DNA of 64,000 nucleotides from positions 50,885 to 114,884 of the forward strand of contig JAQWPM010000017.1 of assembly GCA_029245345.1 (NCBI GenBank). The letters are read 5' to 3'. The translations under genes were made by a program, and so were the position numbers. The notes beneath the pieces are model-generated. The model saw nothing but the letters and a program-made list of their open reading frames with translations. It was not told the DNA's origin and made no database searches. The stretch comes from Longimicrobiales bacterium. GTDB lineage: Bacteria > Gemmatimonadota > Gemmatimonadetes > Longimicrobiales > Gaopeijiaceae. Positions 26,268 through 34,408 of the stretch are shown one piece after another (position 1 is the first letter of the stretch; each line of letters begins with the position of its first letter).

Positions 26268-27308
26268 TCAGACGTTGAAGCGGATGTTCATGATGTCACC
26301 GTCCGCGACGAGGTAGTCCTTGCCCTCGACCTGGAGCTTGCCCGCGTCCCTAACAGCGACCTCGGAGCCGTGCTCCATGAAGACTGCGTAAGGGGTGACC
26401 TCCGCCCGGATGAAGCCGCGTTCTAAGTCCGAGTGAATCCGTCCCGCGGCCTTTCGGGCGTTGAAGCCACTTCGGATCGTCCAGGCTCGGACCTCGTCCG
26501 TCCCGACTGTGAAGTACGAGATCAGGTCGAGCAGCCCGTATGCCGTTCGGATGAACCGGGCCAACGCCGATTCGGTCAATCCGAGGTCGGATAGAAACTC
26601 GGCTTGATCTTCTGCCTCCATGCCGGAGATGTCGGATTCGATGCTGGCTGACAGCGTCAGACCCGCGGCTTGGAGTTCGTCGATTCGAGTGACCAGGGCT
26701 TCGGGCATAGGCTCGGCAGCCCGGTCCTCTCCGCGGTTTACGGCAACAAGTAGCGGGCGGTCCGAGAGAATGCCGAAGCCCTTAAGGTAGTCCCGGTCCA
26801 GGTCCGCCTCGGGGATGGTGCGTATGGCACGCTCTTCTTCGAGCACCGAATACATCAACTCGAATGCGGCGATCTCCTGCGCATCGCCTCGTTCTTTCTT
26901 CGCTCGCTCGAGTCTTTTCTCGACGATGTCGATGTCCGCGAAGATGCACTCCGTGTGAAATGCATCGAGGTCTCCAAGCGGATCCGGATCACCTTCGATG
27001 GCCGGGTTCTCAAAGTCTCGCAGCACGAGGCACAGGGCCTCCTGATCGCGGATCTGCTGGAGGCCACGTGGAGACAGGCCCTTCTTGTCTGAGCCGTGTT
27101 CGCCGGGCACGTCACAGAAGCTCATCTCTGCGTACGTCGTCTTCTTCGGCGAGAACATCTCCGAAAGCGTGTCGATGCGCTCGTCGGGCACCCGCACGGA
27201 CCCAAGGCGGACTTCCCCGCCGAAGCCGACCGGCACATCCATTCCGGTCATGGCGTTGAATACCGTTGTTTTGCCCGAGCCGGCGAAGCCGACGAGTCCA
27301 ATTTTCAT
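26268..27308 (-). CDS. ychF: YchF/OLA1-type P-loop ATPase
   Basis: A 346-residue TRAFAC-class NTPase. The P-loop is GFAGSGKTT at residues 7-15, the Walker B/G3 DVPGEHG, and the base-recognition motif NRGE fits the NxxE of YchF, which prefers ATP over GTP. A coiled-coil helical arm spans about residues 120-160 and the C-terminal 85 residues are the TGS-like domain, ending GDIMNIRFNV as in YchF. The P-loop differs from the more common GLPNVGKST of bacterial YchF, so it may be a paralogue rather than the main copy. YchF binds ribosomes and responds to oxidative stress. Confidence 0.85.
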   Translation of the reverse strand: MKIGLVGFAGSGKTTVFNAMTGMDVPVGFGGEVRLGSVRVPDERIDTLSEMFSPKKTTYAEMSFCDVPGEHGSDKKGLSPRGLQQIRDQEALCLVLRDFENPAIEGDPDPLGDLDAFHTECIFADIDIVEKRLERAKKERGDAQEIAAFELMYSVLEEERAIRTIPEADLDRDYLKGFGILSDRPLLVAVNRGEDRAAEPMPEALVTRIDELQAAGLTLSASIESDISGMEAEDQAEFLSDLGLTESALARFIRTAYGLLDLISYFTVGTDEVRAWTIRSGFNARKAAGRIHSDLERGFIRAEVTPYAVFMEHGSEVAVRDAGKLQVEGKDYLVADGDIMNIRFNV

Positions 27309-27538
27309 ATGGGTCAGATGAACGGGTTCTCTGCGCTAAAACAAGTCGGTGGGCCGGCTCGTGAGCTTCGCGAACAGTAGGCCAGTCACCAGAGCGAAGG
27401 CGATCAGGGCCCTGGGAGTGACTCCTTGTAACCTGACGAGCCAGGCACTCCCCACCGTGCCCAATATGGAGGTGGGTTGTGCCCACCCCGCCGAGCTGGT
27501 CCGCCACCATGGGCAGCGGGAGTACTCTGGGCATAAAA

Positions 27539-27567
27539 ATCCCCGTCCTCTTGTTGAGGCCGGGGAT
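27539..27567 (-). terminator. Intrinsic terminator, leftward
   Basis: ATCCCCG (27539-27545) pairs with CGGGGAT (27561-27567), with an inner CCTC/GAGG pairing. In leftward reading the stem is followed directly by TTTTT. This is a textbook rho-independent terminator, about 110 bases past the stop of the leftward symporter gene. Confidence 0.75.
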
Positions 27568-27579
27568 CCGCTGGGAGGA

Positions 27580-27627
27580 GTGAAAACGAGGCCCCGGCGG
27601 AGTGATCCTCCGGGGCCTCGTTTTCAC
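27580..27627. terminator. Very long perfect hairpin, likely terminator
   Basis: GTGAAAACGAGGCCCCGG (27580-27597) is matched exactly by its reverse complement at 27610-27627, an 18-bp stem with a 12-base loop. Both arms end in A or T runs, so it can serve in either direction. It lies between the symporter stop and the second hairpin, making a tandem stop for leftward transcription. Confidence 0.7.
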
Positions 27628-27676
27628 TCACAAGCCGCGCTCTGCAGCCGAGTCAAGCTACTGTCGCGCGGCTGGG

Positions 27677-28957
27677 TCAGGCTGGAAGAGCGACATCCTC
27701 TTTGAGCGACTCGCCCTCTGTGCGCGCGATAAAGGCCGAGCATGTGAGGTCGCCTGTCACGTTCACCGAGGTGCGGATCATGTCCAGGATTCGGTCAACA
27801 CCAAGGATGAGCGCGATTCCCGCCTGGACGTGCTGCCCCATCCCTACCGAGTTGAGCACGATGATCAGGGTGATGATCCCTGCGGACGGCACGCCCGCCG
27901 CACCAACCGAAGCGAGGGTAGCGGTGAGCACAACGATGAGTTGGTCCGCCAAACTGAGGTCGATCCCGTAGATCTGGGCGATGAACATCACAGCCACCGC
28001 CTGATAGAGGGCCGTACCGTCCATGTTGATCGTCGCGCCCAGCGGCAGGACGAAACTCGCGACCTCATCCGAGACACCGAGCTCGTCCTTAGACGTCTCA
28101 ATGGTGAGCGGGAGTGTCGCGTTCGACGAAGAGGTCGAGAATGCGAGAAGAGGTACGGCGGCGATCTTCTTGTAGAAACGCGATGGTCGGAGCTTCGCAA
28201 AGAACCTGAGAATGAGCCCGTACGTACCGAACGCATGCATCATGAGCCCGAGTACGACCACGAAGGTGTACACCAGAAGGCTCTGCAGCAGGTCGAACCC
28301 GAAGTTGGACACTACGGCCGCGATCAGAACGAAGACGGCGTATGGAGCCAGCTCCATAATCCAGTTGATCAGCGCCATCGAGGCGTCGTTGATGCCGTGG
28401 AAGAAGTTCAGCACGGCATCTCGACGCGCTGGCGCCACGACGGTGAGTGCTGCGCCGAAGGCCATCGTGAAGAAGATCAGCGAGAGCAGGTCCATTTCCG
28501 CGGCCGCCTGCACCGGGTTCCTGGGGATGATGCTCATGAGCGTCTCGACCCAGCCTGGGGCCTGATCCGCAAGATCCATCCGAGCCATGGCGTCCCCGCC
28601 ATACCGTGCAGCGAGTTCGTCTCGCGTTGTTTCCGAGACACCTGCACCCGGCTTGATGATGTTCGCCAGTCCGAGACCAATGACCACTGCAACGGCGGTC
28701 GTGGTCATGTAGAAGGCGACGGTCTTTCCGCCGATGCGCCCCAGTTTGCGGAGGTCTCCCAGTGATGCAGTACCCACCAGAAGGCTTGCCACGACCAACG
28801 GAATGACGATCATCGTAATGAGGTTGATGAACGCCGTCCCGATGGGTTCGAGATTGCTGAACAAATTCTGGAGCCAGGTGATTTCACCGAGGTTTGCGAT
28901 CGCGCCGGCACCCGCGCCGGCGAACAGCCCGATCAAGATCTTCGTGTAGAGCTGCAT
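27677..28957 (-). CDS. Dicarboxylate/amino acid:cation symporter (DAACS family)
   Basis: A 426-residue inner-membrane secondary transporter of the glutamate/dicarboxylate:cation (GltP/DctA) family. Signatures are the Ser-rich hairpin FSTSSSNATLPLTIE (about 285-300), the NMDGTALYQAVAVMFIAQ motif with the Asp that binds substrate and cation, and the second hairpin ASVGAAGVPSAGIITL. Length and helix pattern match the family. It should take up acidic amino acids or C4-dicarboxylates with H+ or Na+; the choice cannot be made by eye. Two hairpins follow its stop; a HEAT-cyclophilin lipoprotein gene lies upstream on the same strand after 89 bases. Confidence 0.93.
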   Translation of the reverse strand: MQLYTKILIGLFAGAGAGAIANLGEITWLQNLFSNLEPIGTAFINLITMIVIPLVVASLLVGTASLGDLRKLGRIGGKTVAFYMTTTAVAVVIGLGLANIIKPGAGVSETTRDELAARYGGDAMARMDLADQAPGWVETLMSIIPRNPVQAAAEMDLLSLIFFTMAFGAALTVVAPARRDAVLNFFHGINDASMALINWIMELAPYAVFVLIAAVVSNFGFDLLQSLLVYTFVVVLGLMMHAFGTYGLILRFFAKLRPSRFYKKIAAVPLLAFSTSSSNATLPLTIETSKDELGVSDEVASFVLPLGATINMDGTALYQAVAVMFIAQIYGIDLSLADQLIVVLTATLASVGAAGVPSAGIITLIIVLNSVGMGQHVQAGIALILGVDRILDMIRTSVNVTGDLTCSAFIARTEGESLKEDVALPA

Positions 28958-29046
28958 TCAGCTTCCTATGTCTTGGTCTTTGGTCATCAGGTAACCGGAA
29001 TAGACGATTGGCTGGCTCGTCCGGCAACTATCGGTCCCATTACAGA

Positions 29047-31122
29047 TCAGTTCTGGATACGAACTTCGGCTCGCGCAATGACGTCTCCCTCCACCACTTC
29101 GTCCACGACTTCGATGCCGTCGACGACGATGCCGTACACCGTATAGTCGTGGTCGAGGCGAACATTGTCCGTCAGGTTCACGAAAATCTGGCCGTCTCCC
29201 GTGTCGTGACCACGGGTCGAAAGGCCGACCGTGCCACGCCAATGCGGCAGCGAACCGACCTCGTCACGCGAAAACGCGGCGTCCCCTGAATACTCGTTGG
29301 CTCCGGGGCTTCCGCCCTGGATCACGAAGTTGGCTGCCCATCTGTGGAACGTCAGTCCGTCGAACCGTCCTTCACGGGCCAGCCGCACGAATCGATGCGC
29401 GTTCGTGAGCGCGAGGTAAGGCAGCGGCTGGACGTGGATCTGTCCGCCGCGTCGCATGTGCAGGACGACCACCGTGTTTTCCAGATCCTGCAACTCGCTC
29501 GACGTTGGTAGGGCCGCACGAGTCAGCGGTTGCGGGTCCGGCGTGTACGGCTGCCCGGTCCAACTCCGTAGCGTCCGAGCGACCTCTCCTGCGACTACCG
29601 CATCGTAGTCTTCAAGGTAGGGCTCGAGTCGCTCGATCAATGAGCGATCGCCCAACTCGGCGACACGAGTTAGGAGGGCCGATCTCGAATCTCTCCAGGT
29701 CTCCCTGTGCGCTCTGGAGATGCGTTCGAACGCCGAGAGGGAAGCGGAAGCTGCGACGATGCCGAGCCGTGAACCCGCCAGCATGCGCGAGGCCGTCATG
29801 AGGACCTGAGGGTCGTCGTCCGAGAGCTGAGCGATCAACATCTGATCTGACACGAGGTCCCGTGCTCCGAGCAACTGCAGCGCGATCGTACGGACGTTGG
29901 CGGAGGGATCAGTGGCCATCTCTCCGACTAGGTCGACATCTCCGAGCACGTCTGCCGCACGCACTCCGTAGCCGCGGACGAAAGGATTGTCATGGTTCAC
30001 AAAGGCCGGGAGCACCCGCCGGGCCAACTCCGGCGACATGTGAGCCAGCGCGACCAGTGCGTGCGCCGGCACCTGCCAGTCATCCGCCGTTTCCGCTCCC
30101 AGTGTGGAGGCCGCACCCAACAGCGCCTGGACCTGCACGTCGGCGTTCCCGCACGGTTCCGCGAGGCCGTCCATCGCGAGCACTTGAGGGCCGCGGGCCA
30201 TGTCTTGAGTCGCGACGGCGATCAGTCGGCTGCACGCGGTGGCGTCACGCTCGGATCGCACGAGTTGCCGCACGGCGTTGATGCGAACGCCCACGCTCGG
30301 ATCCCCGAGCGCCCGGCGGATCAGTTCAGGCTGAGCCGTAACGGGCACCGTCCCTAGGTACCCAGAGGCAGCGATTCGCACGCGAGCTGAGGGATCCCGC
30401 AACGTCGGCTCGACCTGCCGAACCCCCATCGCTCCAGCACCTCCCAGGGCGGCCACTGCCATGGAGCGCACCCGTCCTGACTCCGGCTCCTGCCGGCCAT
30501 CCAGGAGGTCGTATCCCAGCAGGTTCGTGAGCCGGCCCCGGGCCCGTTCCGTGAGGGGAGTCCCCGCACGAATCAAGGACTCGATGCCCAGTGCGACGCC
30601 GCCCATCTGACTTACCGGTGCGTCCTCATTGTCTACTTGGGTCAGATCGAGAAGTGCGGACAGGGTTTGTACTCGGTGTTCGTCGTCCAGTTGTAGTCTG
30701 CCGAGCGAGCGAGCCAGGACACCCCTGACTCCCATGGATGTCTCGGCGGCGAGGCGTTCCATGAGGAGGTCGTATGCAGCTTGACCGTCGGAGCCGTGTA
30801 CCGCCTGGGCCACCGCGTCAGCAGCTTCGGCTCGAATTTCGGCCCGAGGATCTCCGAGGTGCCCCGAGATCTCATCGAGTAGGTCGGGATTTTGCAGTCG
30901 TCCGAGGGCGCGGATTGCGGTCTGCCTCAAGAAGACGTGCTCGAGCTGAGATGCACGGAGAAGGGTCTCGAGGTTCCGGCCTTCGGTGGGTCTCGCGTCC
31001 TCGGCGCCCGCAATCGCCAGATAGGTGGTGGCTCGAGGGTCGGGTCTGCCGGCGTCAGGGGCGGAGCAAGCCGACGCGACAACGAGGAGTGCGGCGATAC
31101 CGCCGGGGCGAAAGAACGTCAT
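29047..31122 (-). CDS. HEAT-repeat lipoprotein with C-terminal cyclophilin domain
   Basis: A 691-residue exported lipoprotein with lipobox VVASAC at residues 14-19. Residues about 40-530 are HEAT-type helical repeats, each with the helix-breaking D-P-x-A-x-V-R pattern (for example LRDPSARVRIAASGYL, LGDPSVGVRINAVRQL). Residues about 547-691 are a cyclophilin-type peptidyl-prolyl isomerase: FHRWAANFVIQGGSP, the Gly-rich GTVGLSTRG, GQIFVNL and DYTVYGIVVDGIEVVD. Several cyclophilin active-site residues (FHR, Q in FVIQGG) are kept. It should assist folding of outer-membrane or secreted clients at the membrane face, with the HEAT part as a scaffold. This is inferred from architecture. Confidence 0.87.
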   Translation of the reverse strand: MTFFRPGGIAALLVVASACSAPDAGRPDPRATTYLAIAGAEDARPTEGRNLETLLRASQLEHVFLRQTAIRALGRLQNPDLLDEISGHLGDPRAEIRAEAADAVAQAVHGSDGQAAYDLLMERLAAETSMGVRGVLARSLGRLQLDDEHRVQTLSALLDLTQVDNEDAPVSQMGGVALGIESLIRAGTPLTERARGRLTNLLGYDLLDGRQEPESGRVRSMAVAALGGAGAMGVRQVEPTLRDPSARVRIAASGYLGTVPVTAQPELIRRALGDPSVGVRINAVRQLVRSERDATACSRLIAVATQDMARGPQVLAMDGLAEPCGNADVQVQALLGAASTLGAETADDWQVPAHALVALAHMSPELARRVLPAFVNHDNPFVRGYGVRAADVLGDVDLVGEMATDPSANVRTIALQLLGARDLVSDQMLIAQLSDDDPQVLMTASRMLAGSRLGIVAASASLSAFERISRAHRETWRDSRSALLTRVAELGDRSLIERLEPYLEDYDAVVAGEVARTLRSWTGQPYTPDPQPLTRAALPTSSELQDLENTVVVLHMRRGGQIHVQPLPYLALTNAHRFVRLAREGRFDGLTFHRWAANFVIQGGSPGANEYSGDAAFSRDEVGSLPHWRGTVGLSTRGHDTGDGQIFVNLTDNVRLDHDYTVYGIVVDGIEVVDEVVEGDVIARAEVRIQN

Positions 31123-31191
31123 GGGAGCCTTTGTTTGTTCTGGTGACGCGGAAGCTTAGGTAGGCCGCCCGACGGCGGGAAGGTCCCTCGC

Positions 31192-32049
31192 CTACTCTCG
31201 TTCTGGGGCCGTAGGTGCGACCGGCGCTTCTCCCAAGATCTCGTCCACATACGTATCTGCGGGTCCCTCTAGTAGATCGTGGAGCGTCTGGAAGAGGTGG
31301 TTGGCTTCATCTCCGTGCCAGCCGGCCGGGAGAAGGGACCGGGGCAGATACGGATCTTCCAGGGGGAATGTCCTGAATTCATGGATCAGGTCGAAGCGAA
31401 GCGTAAAACATTCTCCGGGGGGAACATCCCCTTTCGGCACTCCGGCGAGGCAGCGGCTCAACTCTGGGGCCCAGCGGCCAGCGAAGTCGATGTAGCGGGC
31501 GTTGATTGCCGGGAGGTCCCAGCACTTGGTGACCAGTTCTCGGATGTCGTTGTTGCCCAGGCGCTGTGCTTTGAAACACTCCAAGTGCTGGTCGATTCCG
31601 AGCAGGCCTGAGATTTCTAGCACCTCTGCCGCCACGTCATGCGGTGAGATCCATAACCCGTTGCCGAGCGATCCGAAGCCGAGCCATGCCAACCTGTCGC
31701 GAAGACGGTCGCGGAGTTGGCGCACGTCCTCGGGAATGGAGTAGGCCAGGAGAAACCACGTGCCGTCCCAGTCGGTGTCCCAGGAAGGATGGAAGATCTT
31801 CTGCTGGCCTTCCTCCAAGAGGTGCTTCCCCTGCGGTGTCAGCTCATAGAACGAGTTTCGGCCGAGTCTCTGCGCATCGAGCCATCCCTTTCGGGCCATC
31901 CGAGACAGCACCGTGCGCACGGCTCCCTCTGACAGGCCAAAAGGCTGAAGGAGCGAGATTAGGCTCCCGACCCACACAGGGTGCTCCCTGTTGAGGAGGT
32001 ATTCACCGTAGAGAGTGAATACGAGATCCTGCGGTCGTTGGGCTGACAA
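31192..32049 (-). CDS. PaaX-family transcriptional regulator
   Basis: A 285-residue regulator. Residues about 8-75 are a winged helix with the PaaX pattern LVFTLYGEYLLNR and GLSEGAVRTVLSRMARKGWL; residues about 90-270 are the PaaX middle and C-terminal regions (WDGTWFLLAYSIPEDVRQLRDRLRDRLAWLGFG, then GNGLWISPHD). PaaX represses phenylacetate catabolism in proteobacteria through phenylacetyl-CoA. No phenylacetate genes are in this window, so its target here is unknown. It follows the secreted hydrolase gene after 8 bases in the same direction and is probably in the same transcript. Confidence 0.88.
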   Translation of the reverse strand: MSAQRPQDLVFTLYGEYLLNREHPVWVGSLISLLQPFGLSEGAVRTVLSRMARKGWLDAQRLGRNSFYELTPQGKHLLEEGQQKIFHPSWDTDWDGTWFLLAYSIPEDVRQLRDRLRDRLAWLGFGSLGNGLWISPHDVAAEVLEISGLLGIDQHLECFKAQRLGNNDIRELVTKCWDLPAINARYIDFAGRWAPELSRCLAGVPKGDVPPGECFTLRFDLIHEFRTFPLEDPYLPRSLLPAGWHGDEANHLFQTLHDLLEGPADTYVDEILGEAPVAPTAPERE

Positions 32050-32057
32050 AGGAAGGG

Positions 32058-33521
32058 TTACCTGTCGCTGATGGACGTTCCGCTGAAGCGTTCTCGGATC
32101 CAGCTGCTGACAATGTCGAGGGCTTCAGGGCTGAACGTCTGTTCGATGTTCTGATACTCGGATGGAGAGCCCGTTTCTGATTCCTGGAAGAGGTGATTCA
32201 ACCCTGGGAGCATACGAACGGTCGCATCGTTGTGGCCCGAACGGCTGAAGGCTGCCTCAATCTCCGGCATGTTCTGCTGATACGGTACCTGGAGGTCGTT
32301 CCCACCGATCAATGAGAGGACTGGTGCGGTCATTGATTCCAGCGCAGGACGTGGGTCGTACTCGAAGAAAAAGCGGAACCACGGCGTGTTGAGTTGCTGG
32401 ATGGTTTGGTCGATCACACCCTGGGAGAGCCCCTCGCCGGCTGCGGACTTGAGTTCCGGGCTCAGTCCGTCGAACTCCGCCTGCATGGCTGCCTTCATGA
32501 GCGGGGCCGCAACATCCGGGTCCGGTTCATTCTTCACGATCTCAGCTAGGACGTTTTGGATGCGCGTGTTCATCGCCGTGACCTCCGAAGACGCACCAGC
32601 TGCTTCGTTGATCAGGCGACCCTGTTCGGTAAGGATCTCCAGGCCTGTCACGCCTGGTCCGGCGAGCATGACCACGAAGCCGACCGAGCTGGACTGTGAA
32701 GCGGCCATGGGGCCTACGAGCCCGCCTTCCGAGTGCCCAATGATGCCCACTTCAGCTGCGGCGACGTTCGGCTGCGCGGCGAGCGCTTGAACGGCGGCGA
32801 GTGCGTCGGATGCGAAGTCTCGGGACGTTGCGGTGGCGAAGTCGCCTTCGGATTCAGCGATGCCCCGGTCGTCATAGCGGAGGGCTGCCACGCCTTGGCG
32901 GGCCAGGTGGTCCGCGAGGACCCAGAAGGGTTTGTGCCCGAGAAGTGTCTCGTCTCGATCCTGCGGCCCTGATCCGCTCACGAGAATCGCACCAGGGAAC
33001 GGCCCCTCACCGTCCGGCATGGTGATTGTGCCGGCGAGAGTGATTCCTGCTTCGTCGTTCGCGAACGTGACTTCTTGAACCCCGTACGGGAACGGCCCTT
33101 TCGGTTCCTGCGGACGAAGAGGGGGCTCGGGGGCCCCCCCTTCAGTGCGTTCCAGTTTCATTGGGAACGACTGTCCGGCTTGAGTAAATGTGCCTTCCAG
33201 TGCGTCACCAGAGTCGTCTGTGGGACCCACGTATGTGCCGCCCCCGGGAACGGGGAACGTCATGGTGAGCATGGAGCCCTCAGCGGTGACGGTGGTAAGC
33301 GGCATACTGACACCCTGTACATCGAGGGTACCAGTCAGCGAGCCGTCCTCGGCCCGCGTCACATGGAATACCATGGGGATTTCCTGCGCCCCAGCCATCA
33401 GCGTACCGCCCCAACTGCTTACCGCCCACGCATCCGTGGCTTGTGCCTGGATGGCTACGGGTGTTGCGGTGCCCGCGGCGATGGCTAGGGCGAGGATACT
33501 TCGGCGAATGTCGAGTCTCAC
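32058..33521 (-). CDS. Secreted alpha/beta hydrolase (dienelactone/acyl-esterase type)
   Basis: A 487-residue exported protein. The signal peptide ends near PVAIQAQ. Residues about 25-135 form a beta-rich N-terminal domain, and the rest is an alpha/beta hydrolase with oxyanion segment LVSGSGPQDRDET, nucleophile in GIIGHSEGGLVGP and a late His in LPGLNHLFQES. Its closest known type is the family of secreted serine hydrolases with an N-terminal DUF3887-like domain. The GTG at 33521 is chosen since AGGAGAG lies 5 bases upstream and the signal peptide begins there; the frame is open to 33629. It precedes the PaaX regulator by 8 bases. Confidence 0.85.
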   Translation of the reverse strand: MRLDIRRSILALAIAAGTATPVAIQAQATDAWAVSSWGGTLMAGAQEIPMVFHVTRAEDGSLTGTLDVQGVSMPLTTVTAEGSMLTMTFPVPGGGTYVGPTDDSGDALEGTFTQAGQSFPMKLERTEGGAPEPPLRPQEPKGPFPYGVQEVTFANDEAGITLAGTITMPDGEGPFPGAILVSGSGPQDRDETLLGHKPFWVLADHLARQGVAALRYDDRGIAESEGDFATATSRDFASDALAAVQALAAQPNVAAAEVGIIGHSEGGLVGPMAASQSSSVGFVVMLAGPGVTGLEILTEQGRLINEAAGASSEVTAMNTRIQNVLAEIVKNEPDPDVAAPLMKAAMQAEFDGLSPELKSAAGEGLSQGVIDQTIQQLNTPWFRFFFEYDPRPALESMTAPVLSLIGGNDLQVPYQQNMPEIEAAFSRSGHNDATVRMLPGLNHLFQESETGSPSEYQNIEQTFSPEALDIVSSWIRERFSGTSISDR

Positions 33522-33745
33522 GAAACTCTCCTTGATTTGGAGTAAGGACTGGAAGAAGGGCGGCCCTGAACGACCGTCCCCGAACTCCCGACATACGAGC
33601 TGCGTGGAATGTCTCTTCACATCCCGCATCCCGCGACTCGCGGAGCCTCCTTTCGGTATTGCTGCTCGAATTTACGAAACGACCCCGCCAGCCGCACGGG
33701 CCGACAGGGTCATTGTTTTCGTGGCTTCCTGAGAAGCGGCAGGCC

Positions 33746-34408
33746 TTAGAAGGCCTCCAAGTTGTGGAAGACCTCGGTCCCGTTCTTGAACCAGTGTTCC
33801 CGGAACGGATACTCGCCGACGTCTCCCTGCAGGTGGTCAAGGGTCATCGCGTGAGGGAAGAGCGTCATCTCACCGCGCTCGTTCTCATGCACCGTGTAGT
33901 CGCCGCTAATCTGAAGCGTGGTGCGGAGCTTCTCGTCGCCGTTCATCATGAAGCCCTGAAGCAGGTGCGTCGTGGTCTCCCACTGACCCTGTGTCACGCT
34001 CATGTCGATGATGGGGTCACCGCCACCGAAGACGCGGATGCGCACCCGGTCGTCGGTCTCGATGAACTGCGCGTCGATGTCTTCCGGGTGATAGGGGAAG
34101 TGAAAGCGCTCCGACTTGATCCGCCGGGCCTCCGCGGAGCTCGTCGCCGCTAAAAACGGGAAGAAGCCAGCCTTGGCGTGCTGTCCCCACTGGGCCACCA
34201 TGGGCGGTACGATCACTGAGAACATCAACTCCGTGTACGGCCCCACGACGCTGTCGTCGAAAAGGAAAGCCGTGACGGACAATATGCTCCTCTGATGCCG
34301 GACCTCGATCGGCTCGAGGTGCTCCGGCAAAAGGGCACGGGCGTCCGCCGTGGCCATCTCGAAGAACGCACTGACCCCAGTCTCGAAGCGGTAGCTCCCT
34401 ACGGACAT
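33746..34408 (-). CDS. Acetoacetate-decarboxylase-like protein
   Basis: A 220-residue protein whose N-terminus has the pattern of the acetoacetate decarboxylase (ADC) fold: ARALLPEHLEPIEVRHQRSILSV matches the opening of ADC-like proteins (cut here to LLPEHLEPIEVRH). The central part is strand-rich (IRVFGGGDPIIDMSVTQ). I could not place the catalytic Lys of true ADC with certainty, so it may be an ADC-like cyclase or ligand-binding member. Its ATG overlaps the end of the alpha-oxoamine synthase gene by 10 bases, showing tight translational coupling and suggesting action on the same compound. Fold call moderate, activity unknown. Confidence 0.5.
   Translation of the reverse strand: MSVGSYRFETGVSAFFEMATADARALLPEHLEPIEVRHQRSILSVTAFLFDDSVVGPYTELMFSVIVPPMVAQWGQHAKAGFFPFLAATSSAEARRIKSERFHFPYHPEDIDAQFIETDDRVRIRVFGGGDPIIDMSVTQGQWETTTHLLQGFMMNGDEKLRTTLQISGDYTVHENERGEMTLFPHAMTLDHLQGDVGEYPFREHWFKNGTEVFHNLEAF

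Larger units (their letters stand above)
27309..27676. other. Gap between YchF and the symporter: two hairpins and a possible small ORF
   Basis: A 368-base gap. Its right part holds two strong hairpins (27539-27567 and 27580-27627). Left of them the minus strand has a frame ending at 27336-27338 whose last 25 or so residues look like one transmembrane helix (TPRALIAFALVTGLLFAKL). It could start at a TTG or GTG near 27452-27463, with no clear ribosome site. It would end 27 bases before the YchF start. I treat it as an unproven small membrane-protein ORF. Confidence 0.25.

Noticed and set aside
27602..28765. Plus-strand frame of 387 codons
   Set aside because: It is opposite the DAACS symporter and begins inside a terminator hairpin; no domain is visible.
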